DNA from: Microglena sp. YARC
Lineage: Eukaryota > Chlorophyta > Chlorophyceae > Chlamydomonadales > Chlamydomonadaceae
NCBI GenBank assembly: GCA_022414725.1
Contig: CM039464.1
Span: 62,179,858-62,243,857, forward strand
Reading direction: 5' to 3'
Length of the DNA stretch: 64,000 nucleotides
Both the position numbers and the translations under genes were made by a program. Under the pieces are notes generated by a model. The model ran no database searches, was not told the DNA's origin, and worked only from the letters and a program-made list of their open reading frames with translations. Shown piece by piece: positions 52,181-62,904 of the stretch (its first letter is position 1; each line of letters begins with the position of its first letter).

Positions 52181-55099
52181 AGCGCCACACACAAGCCAGC
52201 ACACCACCACCGAACCTGACGAGCAGGACAAGCTTGGAGTGGGTGGACAAACCGCGACAGTTCAATGGTGGCCCAGGCTTTCCACACATCTACCCACCAC
52301 CTGTCCAGCACCATTGCCTACACGAAGCTTTCAACACACACCACACATGCCTTTTAACACACTCCACACACACATGCCTTTTAACACCACCTCCACCATG
52401 CCTTTCAACACCACCACCACACATGCTTTTTCCATAAAATGCCTTTCAACACCACCTCCACACATGCCTTTCAACACCACCTCCACACACAAAGCAAACA
52501 AACTCACCACACATGCCTTTCAACACCACCACCACACATGCCTTTCAAACACCGAGACTCCACACATGCCTTTCAACACCTCCACACAACCACCTCCACA
52601 CATGCTTTCAACACTCCACCTCCAAACATGCTTCACACCAAGCACAATGCCTTGTCCACACATGGCTTTCACACGCCACCACCAGAGGACACATGCCTTT
52701 TAACACGACGCACCAAAGCATGCCTTTCAACACCACCACCAGACACATGCCTCCCCCCCCACGCCACATCAACGACAACCTGCACTCCAGACACACACAC
52801 ACACACACCCACCAACTTTCACACCACCCCCACCCATTCCCATGAGCAGGACATGCGTTAGTGTGTGGACAAACTGATGATTCAATGGTGGCTGCCTCCA
52901 ATTGTGGGTCACACATGCCTTTCACCACCAGACACAATCGCCCACAAACTCCCACAGACTTCCCACACACACATGCATCCCTGCCCCCCCCCCCCCCCCC
53001 CCTCTCACACCCTCCCCCCTCTCCCTCTCCCCCCCGCACCCACCCCCCCCACCCACCCTCACACACACGAGCAGGACAAGCGAAGTGGGTGGACAAACCC
53101 AATGGTTCAATGGTGGCTGCCTCCAACCTTGGGGACTGATGCCCACCACCACCACCACCACACACACACACACAAAAGCCTAACACCCTCTCCCCCCCCC
53201 TCACACCCTCCCCCTCTCCCAATCCCCTTCTCCCCCACCCCACCCTTCTTCCACCTACACACACACGAGCAGGACAAGCGAGAGTGGGTGACAAAAACCC
53301 GATGGTTCAATGGTGGCTGCCTCCAACCTTGGGACTGATGCCCACCACCACAGCCCACACACACACACACAGAAGCCTACATAACTCGCCCCCCCCCCCT
53401 CGCCCCCCCCCCTCATACACACACGAGCAGGACAAGCGAGGAGTGGGTGGACTAAACCCGAGGGTTCAATGGTGGCTGCCTTCCAACCTTGGGACTGATG
53501 CCCCCCACACCACACCACCACACTACACACACAAAAGCCTACACCCTCCCCCCCCCCCCCCCCCCCCACCCCCCCCCCTCACACACACGAGCAGGACAAG
53601 CGAGAGTGGGTGGACAAACCCGATGGTTCAATGGTGGCTGCCTCCAACCTTGGAGCTGATGCAACCAACATGTTCAAGAAGGCGCGATCTACTGGAGTGG
53701 ACTACTACGAGGTTCTAGGGGTGAGACTGGAACCTTAACTTAAACTGGCCACTAGCTCCAGCCAGCAATTTGGTTATGGGGGGGGGGGGGGGGGGTGCGA
53801 AGGGAGGGGGTGGGGAGACCAATGGGGAGGGGTAAGGGGAGAGTGTGCACTAACGTTTTCAAAGAAGGCGCGGTCCTAACTGGAGTGGAGGACTACTCTT
53901 GAGGTTCTTAGGGGTGAGACAGAGAGGGGGAAGGGGAGTAAAAGGGGGGAGGGGGTGAAAGGGGACGGGGAGGAACTAAAAGGAAGGGATAGGGGAAGAC
54001 TGAAAGGGAAGGATTGGGGTAAAGGGGGAGCTGATGTAAAAGCATGTTCAGAAAGGTTGCGATCTACTGGAGTGAATTACGACGAGGTTTCTAGGGGTGA
54101 GATTGAGAGGGGTAGGGGGAGGGAGGGGGAGGGGAGGATTAAGGGAAAGGAAGGGGGAAGGGGAGACTAAAGGGGGGGCAAGGGTAGGGGTAAGGGGAGA
54201 GAGCAACCATCATTTTCAAGAAGGCCCGGTTTACTGGCGTGGACTACTATGGAGGTTCTAGGGGTCAGGGGTGAGAATGGGGGGGGGAAGGGGGGAAGGG
54301 GGAAAGGGGAGGAAAGGAAGGAGATGGGGGGAAGGAGAGACTTAATGGGGGCAAGGGTAGGGGTAAGGGGAGTTGATGCAACCAACATGTTCAAGAAGGC
54401 GCGATAGATACTGGAGTGGGACGACTATGAGGTTCTAGGGGTTAGGGGTGAGAATGGGGGGGGGAAGAGGGGGAAGGGGGACGGGGAGGACTAAAAGGAA
54501 GGAGATGGGGGGAAGGAGAGACTTAATGGGGGGCAAGGGTAGGGGTAAGGGGAGCTGATGCAACCAACATGTTTCAAGAAGGCGCGATATCTGGAGTGGA
54601 ACTACTTTAGGTTTCTAGGGGTGAGACGAGAGGGGGAGGGGGAGTAAAGGGGGGAGGGGGGGGGAGGGGACGGGAGGACTAAAAGGAAGGAGGGGGTACG
54701 GGGAGCTTGATGTAACAGCATGTTCAAGAAGGTGCGATCTACTTGGAGTGGACTAACTACGAGGTTCTAGGGGTGAGAATGAGGGAGGGGGGGGGGGGGG
54801 GTAAAAGGGAGGAGGGGGTGAAGGGACAGGGAGGACTAAAAGGGAGGAGAGGGGTACGGGGAGCTGATGTAACAAGCATGTTCAAGAAGGTGCGATCTAT
54901 TGGAGTGGATTACTACGCAGTTCTAGGGGTGTGGACTAAAGGGGGAAGGGGTGGGGGTAATAAGGGGTGAGGGTGAGGGGGGGGTGGGCGGGGGGGGGGG
55001 GGGGGCGGGGGGCGGGGGAGTAAAAGGAAGTGCCATAAGGTGGAGTGGATTACTACGAGGTTCTAGGGGCGGACTAAGGGGGGAGGGGGGGGAGTAAAA

Positions 55100-55130
<31 letters not shown>

Positions 55131-58100
55131 GTAAACAGAGGCCCAAAGGTTGGGTGGATTACTAAGAGGTTCTAGGGGTGAGACTACAAATTGAACTTGA
55201 AGTAGAAAGAGGGTGGAAAGGGGAGGACTAAAAGGGACCATGGAGGCAGTGGGTACCGGGAAGGGGAGGACTACAGGGAGGGGAAGGGGGGAAGGGGAGG
55301 GGAGACTAAAGAGAAGGGGAGGGGGAAGGAGCTGATGCAGTCACATGTTTTAGTAGGCGGCGGTCCTACTGCACTTTTTTTAATCTGAAAGTGGGTTTCT
55401 TCTAGCTTACTGGGTTTAGGCTTCCTCCAGGGACAGCGTTTTAGTGCTTTATATACAGGGATCGGCAAAATGATATCGTATGATATCATGTCATCATATG
55501 ATATCATATGATGCCGGCGGTCTGACTAGGTAACTTTGGCCTGCGGCATCCAAATCAATAATGATATTAATCATATGATTGTGTGTTTGATCATCATATT
55601 TTAATATCGTACTCGTCTTTGTCCAACATATATGATTTGCCCGATTCGGTGCTATTTATATACAAATAGTAGCTTTTTTTGTAGCTTGTAAGGGCCATTG
55701 AGGGCAATGATTTTTGTGTATAGCTTTTTTATAGGCGATGGTTTTCGCTAAATCGGGGTCAAAAGTAGCATCAGGGCGTATAATGCGTATAGTACAAAAT
55801 ATAAAATGCCTGGTCTACAACTGAATGTGACATCCTATGAAAGTTCTAGGGGTGAGAATAAGGGGAAGAAGGGGGGAGGAGGGGAGGAACTCAGAGAAGG
55901 AGGGGGGAGAGGGGAGGACTAAGGGAGGGAAGGGGGTAGGGTTACCTAATGGAATGGGTAGGGGGCGGGGAAGGGGAGGGAGAACTACAGTAAAAAGGGG
56001 GGAAGGGGGGGAAGGAAGGGGAGGACTGAATGGGAGGGGAAAGGGGGTAGGGTTGACTTATAGATGGGGAGGGGGGAGGGGAGGGAGGACTACAGTAAAA
56101 GGGAGGGGGGGATGGGAGGACTAAAGGAAGGGAAAGGGTTAGGGTTGACTAATAGAATGGGGAGGGGGGAGGGGAGCGAGGACTACAGTAAATGGGGAGG
56201 GGGGGAGGGGAGGGAGGATACAGAGAAAGGGGAGGGGGGGAGAGGGGAGGACTAAAGGGGGGGAAGGGGTTTCGGGGTTTACTAAGGGAATGGGGAGGGG
56301 GGGGGGAGGGACACAGAGAAAAGAGAGGGGGGAGGGGGGAGGACTCAAGGGAGGGAAGGGGTTAGGGTTTACTAAAGGGAATGGGGAGGGGGGAAAGAGG
56401 GGGGAGGGAGGACTACAGTAAAAGGGGGGGGGAGAGGGGAGGACTAAGGAGGGGAGGGAGGTGAGGTTGACTATGATGGGGAGGGGGAGGGGAGGGAGGA
56501 CTACAGTAAAAAGGGAGGGGAGGGAAGGGGAGGACTAAAGGGGGGAAGGGGTTTAGGGTTACTAAAGGAATGGGGAGGGGGGAGGAGGGGGCACAGAGAA
56601 GGGAGGGGGAGAAGGGGAGGACTAAAGGGAGGGGAAGGGGTTAGGGGTGACTTAGAATGGGGTAGGGGGTAGGGGAGGGAGGCACTACATACAGAGAAGG
56701 GAGGGGGAGAGGGGAGGACTAAGATGGGGGGGGAGTTAGGGTTTCTAAAGGAATGGGGAGGGGGGGAGGGGAGAAGCAAGTTAACATGTTTCAAGAGGGA
56801 CGGTCTACTGAGTGGACTAACTATGGGGTTATAGGAGGTAAGAATAAGGGAGAACGTGAAGGGAGGTGAGGGAGGGGGGGGGGGGGACCCAAAAGGAAGG
56901 GAATAGGGGAGACTGAAGGGAGGAGGACCTAACAGGAAAATTGCATCCCTATGAGACCCCCCCCCCCCCCTGCACCCCCCCCCCACAACAACACACCTCA
57001 GGTCTACCTCACCGCACACAACATACACACACACACGCACGCACACTCCCCATCACCCCACCTACCCCACCACACACACACCAGGTTACAAAGAAGCCAC
57101 CCCTGAAACAAAATCATGAAGGCCTATAATTACGTGCAGAAAGAAAGGGGGCGTCCCGACAAGACCACTCACGCACCACCGCATCCCCCATACCCCCCGC
57201 CCCCCCCGCCCCCCACCCCAGGTTGCGAAAGACACGCACCCTGAAAAATCAAAAAGGCCTATTCACGTGCCAGAAAGAAAGGGTCATCCCGACAAGAATC
57301 AACACAACCACACACACCAGACACACACATACCCTCAACACCGTACCTACCCTCCACCCCCAGGTTACAAAAGAAGCCACCCCCTGAAGCAAATCAAGAA
57401 GGCCTCCTACTTAAACAAGGAAGTGGCATATCCTATAAGAACCCCCCTCCCACTCCCAACACACAACACCTCACACCCCAACCTCACCACCACCCTCACC
57501 CCACGCACACAACACAGGTTACGAAAGAGCACCCCTGAACAAATTCAAAAAGGCCTATACCCTACTAGCCCAAAAAATTAAAGGGGGCCATCCTGAAGAC
57601 CCCCCCCACCACCACACACAATCACAAACACACACACCACGCACGCACAGCCACACACACACACACACACTCACTCTCACCCCCCCCCCCACCACCACAC
57701 CCCACGCACACACACTCACACACACACATCTACACACCCACACACCTCCCTCCCACCCACTCACCCCACCACCTCCACCCACCTCCACCCACACACACAA
57801 ACACGCACGCACACACACACACAACTCCCCCCCCAACACACACAACACCACCTCCACATCACCCCACACCTCACCTCCCCGCCCCCACACACACACACAC
57901 CACAACACGCACACACACACACACACCTCACCCACCCCACCCCACCCCACCCACCTCCCACCCCACTCACACCCGCGACACCTCCCCCCCCCCCGCCCCC
58001 CCCCACCCCCCACACACACACACACACGCACACAGCACAAACCTCCCCACACCCAACAATTCACACACAACCTCCACTCACCACCCCCCACCTCCCCCAC

Positions 58101-59734
58101 CACCAACCACCACCAACCACACACCACGTTACCCACACACACTGTGCACACGCTCCACTCACACACACACCTCCCCCCCCCCCCCCCCCCCCCCCCCCCA
58201 CACACACAATCACCTCCCTCCCCCCACACACACACCTCCACTCACATCTCACCCCCACTCACACACACAACTCCCCCCTCCCCCCCCCCCCCCACACACA
58301 TCACCTCCCCCCACACACATCCTCCACTCACCCAGCAACAACCTCCCCCCCCCCCCCCGCATTCACACACACACATACACACACAACTCACGGACCATGC
58401 ACCTCCCCCCGTGCCCCACACAAACACAGCACACGACGCACACACCTCCACTCAACCAATCCATTCTCCCCCCCCCCCCCTACACACACACACACGCACA
58501 CACACACAGGTTAAAAGAAGCCAACCGCCTGAGCAATCAGAAGGCCCACTACCTTCAAGCAAGCAGTGGCATCCCCTAATAAGTCCCCCCTTAACACCAC
58601 ACACACACACACACACACATCCACACAGCACACACACACACACACAACACAGCACCTCCACTCACCCACACACCTCCCCCCCACCCCCCCGCCACATACA
58701 CACATCAATACACACACACTCACCCATGCACCTCCCCCCCACCCCACCCCCCACCAGCCACACACAACACACCTCCACTCAACCAACACATCTCCCCCCC
58801 CCCCCCTCCCACCCACACACACCAGGTTACAAAAAAAGCCACCCCTAGCAAATCGAGAAGGCCTACTACCTCAAGCAAGCAAAGTGGCATCCTAATAAGT
58901 CCCTCCCTTACACACACACACACAAAACACCTCCCCCCACACACACCTCCACTCACCCACACATCCTCCCCCCACCCCACCGCCACCTCACACACACACA
59001 TCACACACACACCCCCACACACCTCCCCCCCCCCACCCACACCCACACACCCCACAACACCCCCTCCACTCACCCCCAATCTCCCCCACACTACACACCA
59101 GGTTACAAAAAGAAGCCCACCCCTGAACAAATCAAGAAGCCTACTCCTTCAAGCAAGAAAAGTGGCATCCTAAATAATGCCCCCCCCCCCCCCCCGCTAC
59201 CCACACAACACCAACACCACACAACTCAACACACCCCCACACAAAACCTCCCCCCTCCCCCCCCTCCCCCCCCCCCAACACACCGAGGTTACAAAAAAAG
59301 CACCCCTGAACAAATCAAGAAGGCCTACTACCTTCAAAAGCAAGAAAGTGGACATCCCTAAATAAGACCCCGCCCCCCCCGCCCCCTACCCCCGCCACAC
59401 ACCCACACCTCCACTCACTCCCACACACCTCCCCCCACCACCCACACCAGTTACAAAAAGAGGCCCCCTGAACAAATCAAAGAAGGCCTATACCTTCAAG
59501 CAAGAAATGGCATCCCTAATAAGACCCCCCCCCCCTTACCCACACACACCACACACCTCCATCACCCACACACTCCCCACCCACCCCAACACCACCAGGT
59601 TACAAAAGAGGCCACCCCTGAACAAATCAAGAAGGCCTACTACCTTCAAGCAAGGAAGTGGCATCCCGATAAGAACCCAGACGACGCCGGTGCCCACGAG
59701 AAGTTCCAGAAAATTGGGAAGAGGCATATCAAAG
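46530..59734 (+). CDS. J-domain (DnaJ) protein gene, 5' part, continuing toward the gap
   Basis: Exons: 1, 46,530-46,676; 2, 48,129-48,222; 3, about 49,174-49,301; 4, 53,592-53,720; 5, 59,599-59,734. The protein starts MDARPSTEV, then FSLRRPKDAKAGLSSGLKSI (residues about 30-48). A Gly/Ala/Val-rich hydrophobic part follows (GVVGGLAGLVAAPTIGAHQD, FAKGLATG, VVGAVVLPVTGVAVGVVQ), then EGKIWD, QDKREWV and the J domain from DYYEVLG (exon 4) through ATPEQIKKAYYLQARKWHPD (exon 5), with HPD intact. J proteins stimulate Hsp70 ATPase and hand over clients. The hydrophobic part suggests membrane association (inference). A C-terminal region after the J domain should lie beyond the gap. Exons 3 and 5 contain small indels. 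All internal exons are flanked by echo arrays. Confidence 0.82.
46750..47500 (+). repeat. Poly-C, CA and CATA microsatellites of DnaJ intron 1
   Basis: C-runs at 46,754-46,780, 46,862-46,875 and 47,027-47,046, then (CA)n and (CATA)n at 47,180-47,490. Confidence 0.93.
47100..48120 (+). repeat. Echo array of the DnaJ exon 2 5' edge (seven copies)
   Basis: Units near 47,107, 47,493, 47,599, 47,721, 47,817, 47,921 and 48,018. Each is 'acctgatcag' (or close) plus 'ggtgttgttggtggccttg' 'ctggccttgttgctgcc', followed by a C-run and CA repeat. The copy always stops at the same place in the exon (...LVAAP). Confidence 0.93.
48129..48222 (+). CDS. DnaJ gene, exon 2 (full copy)
   Basis: Phase 0 to 1, between 'cctgatcag' and ACAG/gtaggc: GVVGGLAGLVAAPTIGAHQD then GAMGFAKGLAT. 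Eighth and last of the 5'-edge units; its 3' edge is echoed downstream. Confidence 0.82.
48240..48980 (+). repeat. Echo array of the DnaJ exon 2 3' edge and CAAATT repeats
   Basis: Clear copies of '(a)ggactggccacag/gtaggc' lie at 48,345-48,365, 48,460-48,475 (site lost) and 48,855-48,878. Weaker 'ctagtaggca(a/g)cacaccca' units recur every 90-130 bp between 'aaattcaaattcaaat' tracts. Confidence 0.8.
48980..49170 (+). repeat. Echo of the DnaJ exon 3 5' edge with C/CA repeats
   Basis: One copy at 49,040-49,095 reads VVGAVVLPVTGVAVGVV after 'cacacacag' with a clean frame, then a C-run and CA repeat lead to the full exon. Confidence 0.85.
49174..49301 (+). CDS. DnaJ gene, exon 3 (full copy, with small indels)
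   Basis: Reads VVGAVV, PVTGVAV, VVQMVR and, after a slip, TPESFVQQNEGKIWD before gtgaga. Relative to the echo at 49,040 a C is missing and a T is extra, and a further slip lies near 49,235. Errors or a decaying copy. Confidence 0.65.
49302..50033 (+). repeat. G-rich repeats with echoes of the DnaJ exon 3 3' edge
   Basis: 'gaaggcaagatttgggatga' + g/gtgagagg near 49,448 and 'gaaggcaagatttggtatga' near 49,720, then four 43-44 bp units 'gtgagagggagctgggggaa' 'gctgggtgcgtgggg' (49,739-49,915). Confidence 0.85.
50034..51510. mobile_element. hAT-like MITE, family 2, with expanded internal satellite
   Basis: Perfect 8-bp duplication GTGATATG at 50,034-50,041 and 51,503-51,510. The element starts TAGGGATAGGCC and ends GCCGTTCCCTA. 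The inside is about 15 irregular units (70-80 bp) of 'atatgatatcatatgatatc', 'atactcgtccttggtcaaca' and 'tcatatgatttttgt'. It lies in DnaJ intron 3, inside an exon 3 echo. Confidence 0.9.
51505..53588 (+). repeat. CA/C-rich echo array of the DnaJ exon 4 5' edge (six copies)
   Basis: Copies at about 51,901, 52,219, 52,843, 53,069, 53,267 and 53,425. Each is CA-rich tract, 'acgag', then CAGGACAAGCGAGAGTGGGT (QDKREWVDKPDGSMVAASNL), running into 'ggcacacatgcc' or 'gggactgatgcccaccacc'. A subrepeat (c)acatgcctttcaacaccac fills 52,330-52,760. Confidence 0.92.
53592..53720 (+). CDS. DnaJ gene, exon 4 (full copy; start of the J domain)
   Basis: 43 codons, phase 0 to 0: QDKREWVDKPDGSMVAASNL, GADATNMFKKARSTGVDYYE, VLG, then gtgaga. 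DYYEVLG is helix I of the J domain. The only unit with both halves. Confidence 0.85.
53845..56900 (+). repeat. G-rich echo array of the DnaJ exon 4 3' edge (about 11-12 copies)
   Basis: Copies near 53,855, 54,030, 54,205, 54,377, 54,555, 54,712, 54,868, 55,030, 55,140, 55,335 (cut), 55,838 (short) and 56,790. Each carries variants of (GADATN)MFKKARSTGVDYYEVLG/gtgaga and then GGGGAGG-type sequence. Further (GGGGAGG)n units without an exon piece fill 55,860-56,780. Confidence 0.92.
55448..55662. mobile_element. hAT-like MITE, family 2, short copy
   Basis: Duplication TTTATATA at 55,448-55,455 and 55,655-55,662. The element begins CAGGGATCGGCAAAATG and has the ATGATATCAT interior. Right end is diverged. 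Confidence 0.7.
56955..59596 (+). repeat. C/CA-rich echo array of the DnaJ exon 5 5' edge (nine copies)
   Basis: Copies at about 57,084, 57,219, 57,359, 57,515, 58,507, 58,823, 59,099, 59,284 and 59,447. Each reads 'ccag' + GTTACAAAAGAGGCCACCCC (VTKEATPEQIKKAYYLQ...KWHP) and changes into 'aataagaccccc' and a C/CA tract. Most have indels. Confidence 0.93.
59599..59734 (+). CDS. DnaJ gene, exon 5 (HPD-containing part of the J domain)
   Basis: Starts after 'aacaccaccag' with VTKEATPEQIKKAYYLQARK, then WHPDKNPDDAGAHEKFQKIG. One extra A at 59,718-59,721 breaks the frame just before the expected EAYQ; the echo at 59,790-59,870 lacks it. 5' splice site AAAG/gttagt. Confidence 0.82.
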
Positions 59735-59779
59735 GTTAGTCGTATTAAATTACAATCATTTCTCATGTTTGTCATAGCC

Positions 59780-59872
59780 TATCACAATGCAAGCCAAGAA
59801 AGTGCATCCCGAGAGAACCCAGAACGCCGATGCCCACCGAAGTCCAGAAATTGGGAGAGGCATATCAGGTCA
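59780..59872 (+). repeat. Echo of the DnaJ exon 5 3' edge
   Basis: From 'caagccaagaaagtgcatcc' (LQARKWHP region) to 'gggagaggcatatcag/gtcagt'. It has lost a few bases but keeps the correct frame at the very end. Confidence 0.8.
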
Positions 59873-60029
59873 GTCATGTTTATCATTTGCTGCAAGTGTG
59901 CGGAGTGCAAGTCGTTATCCAGTTGGAAATAAGCAAGTAAGTTACACATTACAAAGATGCGGGTGGAGGTTTGAGGGAGCCATCAGCCCCGCTTGCTTTG
60001 CACTGGGGGCTAAGCACCGAAAAAACTGT

Positions 60030-60136
60030 GTGCCTAGGTACACTTGGCATGGAATGGTGAATTTCCAGCTGCGGCGTACGGGAAGGGTCCCCTCAACACC
60101 ACGCCCCTCCAGGCGTTATCTTTTTTTTTTTTTTTA
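60030..60136 (+). mobile_element. SINE 3' part with T-run
   Basis: 'gtacgggaagggtcccctca', 'acaccacgcccctccaggcg' and 'ttatc' + T16 match the SINE family tail; the head is not clear. Confidence 0.6.
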
Positions 60137-60207
60137 TGAGCATGGTTCTGAAGGTCTGGAGTAACTCATGATGGGGCTGCCTTGTTCAACATGCTCTTTT
60201 TTTGGCA

Positions 60208-61207
60208 NNNNNNNNNNNNNNNNNNNNNNNNNNNNNNNNNNNNNNNNNNNNNNNNNNNNNNNNNNNNNNNNNNNNNNNNNNNNNNNNNNNNNNNNNNNNN
60301 NNNNNNNNNNNNNNNNNNNNNNNNNNNNNNNNNNNNNNNNNNNNNNNNNNNNNNNNNNNNNNNNNNNNNNNNNNNNNNNNNNNNNNNNNNNNNNNNNNNN
60401 NNNNNNNNNNNNNNNNNNNNNNNNNNNNNNNNNNNNNNNNNNNNNNNNNNNNNNNNNNNNNNNNNNNNNNNNNNNNNNNNNNNNNNNNNNNNNNNNNNNN
60501 NNNNNNNNNNNNNNNNNNNNNNNNNNNNNNNNNNNNNNNNNNNNNNNNNNNNNNNNNNNNNNNNNNNNNNNNNNNNNNNNNNNNNNNNNNNNNNNNNNNN
60601 NNNNNNNNNNNNNNNNNNNNNNNNNNNNNNNNNNNNNNNNNNNNNNNNNNNNNNNNNNNNNNNNNNNNNNNNNNNNNNNNNNNNNNNNNNNNNNNNNNNN
60701 NNNNNNNNNNNNNNNNNNNNNNNNNNNNNNNNNNNNNNNNNNNNNNNNNNNNNNNNNNNNNNNNNNNNNNNNNNNNNNNNNNNNNNNNNNNNNNNNNNNN
60801 NNNNNNNNNNNNNNNNNNNNNNNNNNNNNNNNNNNNNNNNNNNNNNNNNNNNNNNNNNNNNNNNNNNNNNNNNNNNNNNNNNNNNNNNNNNNNNNNNNNN
60901 NNNNNNNNNNNNNNNNNNNNNNNNNNNNNNNNNNNNNNNNNNNNNNNNNNNNNNNNNNNNNNNNNNNNNNNNNNNNNNNNNNNNNNNNNNNNNNNNNNNN
61001 NNNNNNNNNNNNNNNNNNNNNNNNNNNNNNNNNNNNNNNNNNNNNNNNNNNNNNNNNNNNNNNNNNNNNNNNNNNNNNNNNNNNNNNNNNNNNNNNNNNN
61101 NNNNNNNNNNNNNNNNNNNNNNNNNNNNNNNNNNNNNNNNNNNNNNNNNNNNNNNNNNNNNNNNNNNNNNNNNNNNNNNNNNNNNNNNNNNNNNNNNNNN
61201 NNNNNNN
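60208..61207. other. Assembly gap (1,000 N)
   Basis: Exactly 1,000 N, a placeholder of unknown true length. It interrupts the DnaJ gene after exon 5. Confidence 1.
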
Positions 61208-62400
61208 TTTGAAAGGTCGCACTCGTTGAAAAATCGTGTCATATCTAAGAATACAATTCAAACAAAACCAGCCTACTTATCCCAGGAATATTTACCCCTG
61301 TCTCAAACGTGATCAACATGCCAGAGCCTTCTCAATGCAAGTTGTCTGGGCGCAGTGATCACAAGTATTGGGTGGTGTGAGACCCCAGAACACCCCTGCG
61401 AAATTCGGTGAAATTTGGGTTTCAACATTGTTGGTAAGCTTCGCACACAAACCTCGTGAAAATCTTCGATTCACTAATCATATGAACACCTGATACAATC
61501 AAAGACATTTGGAAGCCTTCATCCTTTAATTACCAGAATATTTAACTATCACACAGCAGTCAAGAGTACATTGATAACGAAGATATCTATCTATAAAGAA
61601 TTGTGAGAGAGGCCAACAGTCTAATGTATATGGAGTGTGTAGTATTCTCTATCAAGCTAGAGCGGGAGGACGCCTCAATGCACCCCAACACCTGGTAACA
61701 TTGTGAAGCTTCACACTGTGAAAGCTCGTTCATTACAAGAATTTACAATCAAACAAAAGCTCACTATCCCAGAATATTTACCCGCGTCAAACAGTGATAC
61801 AATAGCCAGCTCCAATGCTAGTGTTGGTGCAGTGATACCACAAGCATGAGGTGAGCACCCTAAACACATGAATCTGATTAACGAACCCTAAGGTATGAAA
61901 GAACAGAAGACAAGATAAGCATAGCAGCAGCTTAATATCGCACTCTTTGTACTTAGGTGCAAATGCAGTACTAGTTACGATTGTACTATTGACTAGGTAC
62001 TTGTCTTTACTATCATTATCTAGTATATTGTGACTAATTGTTACTATGTACCTCTCGCACCTGCGTCAAACAGTGGAGTCATAGCCAAGTCCGGTTACAG
62101 TGCGTGGAGAGACCACAACAATGGAGGCACACTCACAACACCGGTCACACTCGCAGCTCATTCAGGAGCTGCCTAGAAGGGTCCAGAGAGCGGCATTGGG
62201 AAGCTGGATAAGAAGTGGAGAAGGCTCACTGGGAACTGAGTTGAAGCTGGAATGTGAGAGCTCACTGTGGTAATCTGTAAGAGCTGGAGAGTATGAGAAG
62301 GGTCAAGATTGTGAATTCTGCATCCTATGCGACCCCACTGTTTGATCTTGCTACCTAATAGAGAATGATCTCTTTTTGCACCTGCCTCTGTTTCACCCGC
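61208..62400. other. No gene resolved; degenerate units
   Basis: Loose units of about 450 bp share 'gaatatttaccc(c/g)', 'tgtcaaac(a)gtgat' and 'gccagagcc/gccagctcc' with 'gtgagcaccc' or 'gtgtgagacc'. They could be exon echoes, but no clear exon is recognised. Confidence 0.3.
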
Positions 62401-62680
62401 CATATGCTGTCATTGCTTGTCACTAATGCTTCTGGCTGCTCCCAATAACCTGTCGCCTGCATCTGTTCTCTGTTTCGCTGACCATGCTGTCATTGCTGTC
62501 AGTTGCTCTGTCATTGCTGCCATACTGCTCTGGCTGTCCCAATAGACCTGTCGCTTGCATTTGTCTCTGGTTTTAGTCTGACCATTGCTGTTCATTGCTG
62601 TCACTACTGCTCTGGGCTGCCTCCCAAGTAACCTTTTGCTGCAATCTTGCCCTCTGTTCTCTAGCTGCACTTTTTCTGCT
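62400..62680 (+). repeat. About 115-bp tandem repeat, three copies
   Basis: 'gaccatgctgtcattgctgt' ... 'gctctggctgc(c)tcccaat' 'aacctgtcgcctgcatctgt'. Leu-rich when translated. May echo an exon edge. Confidence 0.7.
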
Positions 62681-62826
62681 TCCTCCTCCCCTCCCTCCTC
62701 CTCCGTCTCCCCTCCACAAACTTTGCGAACTCTTGAATCTCTCCACCTTGAAGTTCACCTTGAATTTCCAAGTTCACCTCGAAGTTCCCACTCACGAATC
62801 TCCCTTGAAGGGACCACCACTGATGT

Positions 62827-62882
62827 CAGCGGAAACGAAGTGGACCTGGTTCGTGACAACAAAACAATGTTGACTCAAGAAG
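62827..62882 (+). CDS. Candidate exon with downstream echoes
   Basis: After 'ctgatgtcag' an open piece reads GNEVDLVRDNKTMLTQEEN and meets GTATGT. The family is unknown; it could be a later exon of the DnaJ gene or another gene. Support comes mainly from the echo array that follows. Confidence 0.35.
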
Positions 62883-62904
62883 AAAATGTATGTAAATCAA
62901 TACA

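Noticed and set aside
51532..52703. His/Thr/Pro-rich proteins of 200-300 residues
   Set aside because: They read through CA/CACC repeats and exon 4 echoes in the wrong frame.
60208..61207. Open frames spanning the gap
   Set aside because: They consist of N and have no meaning.
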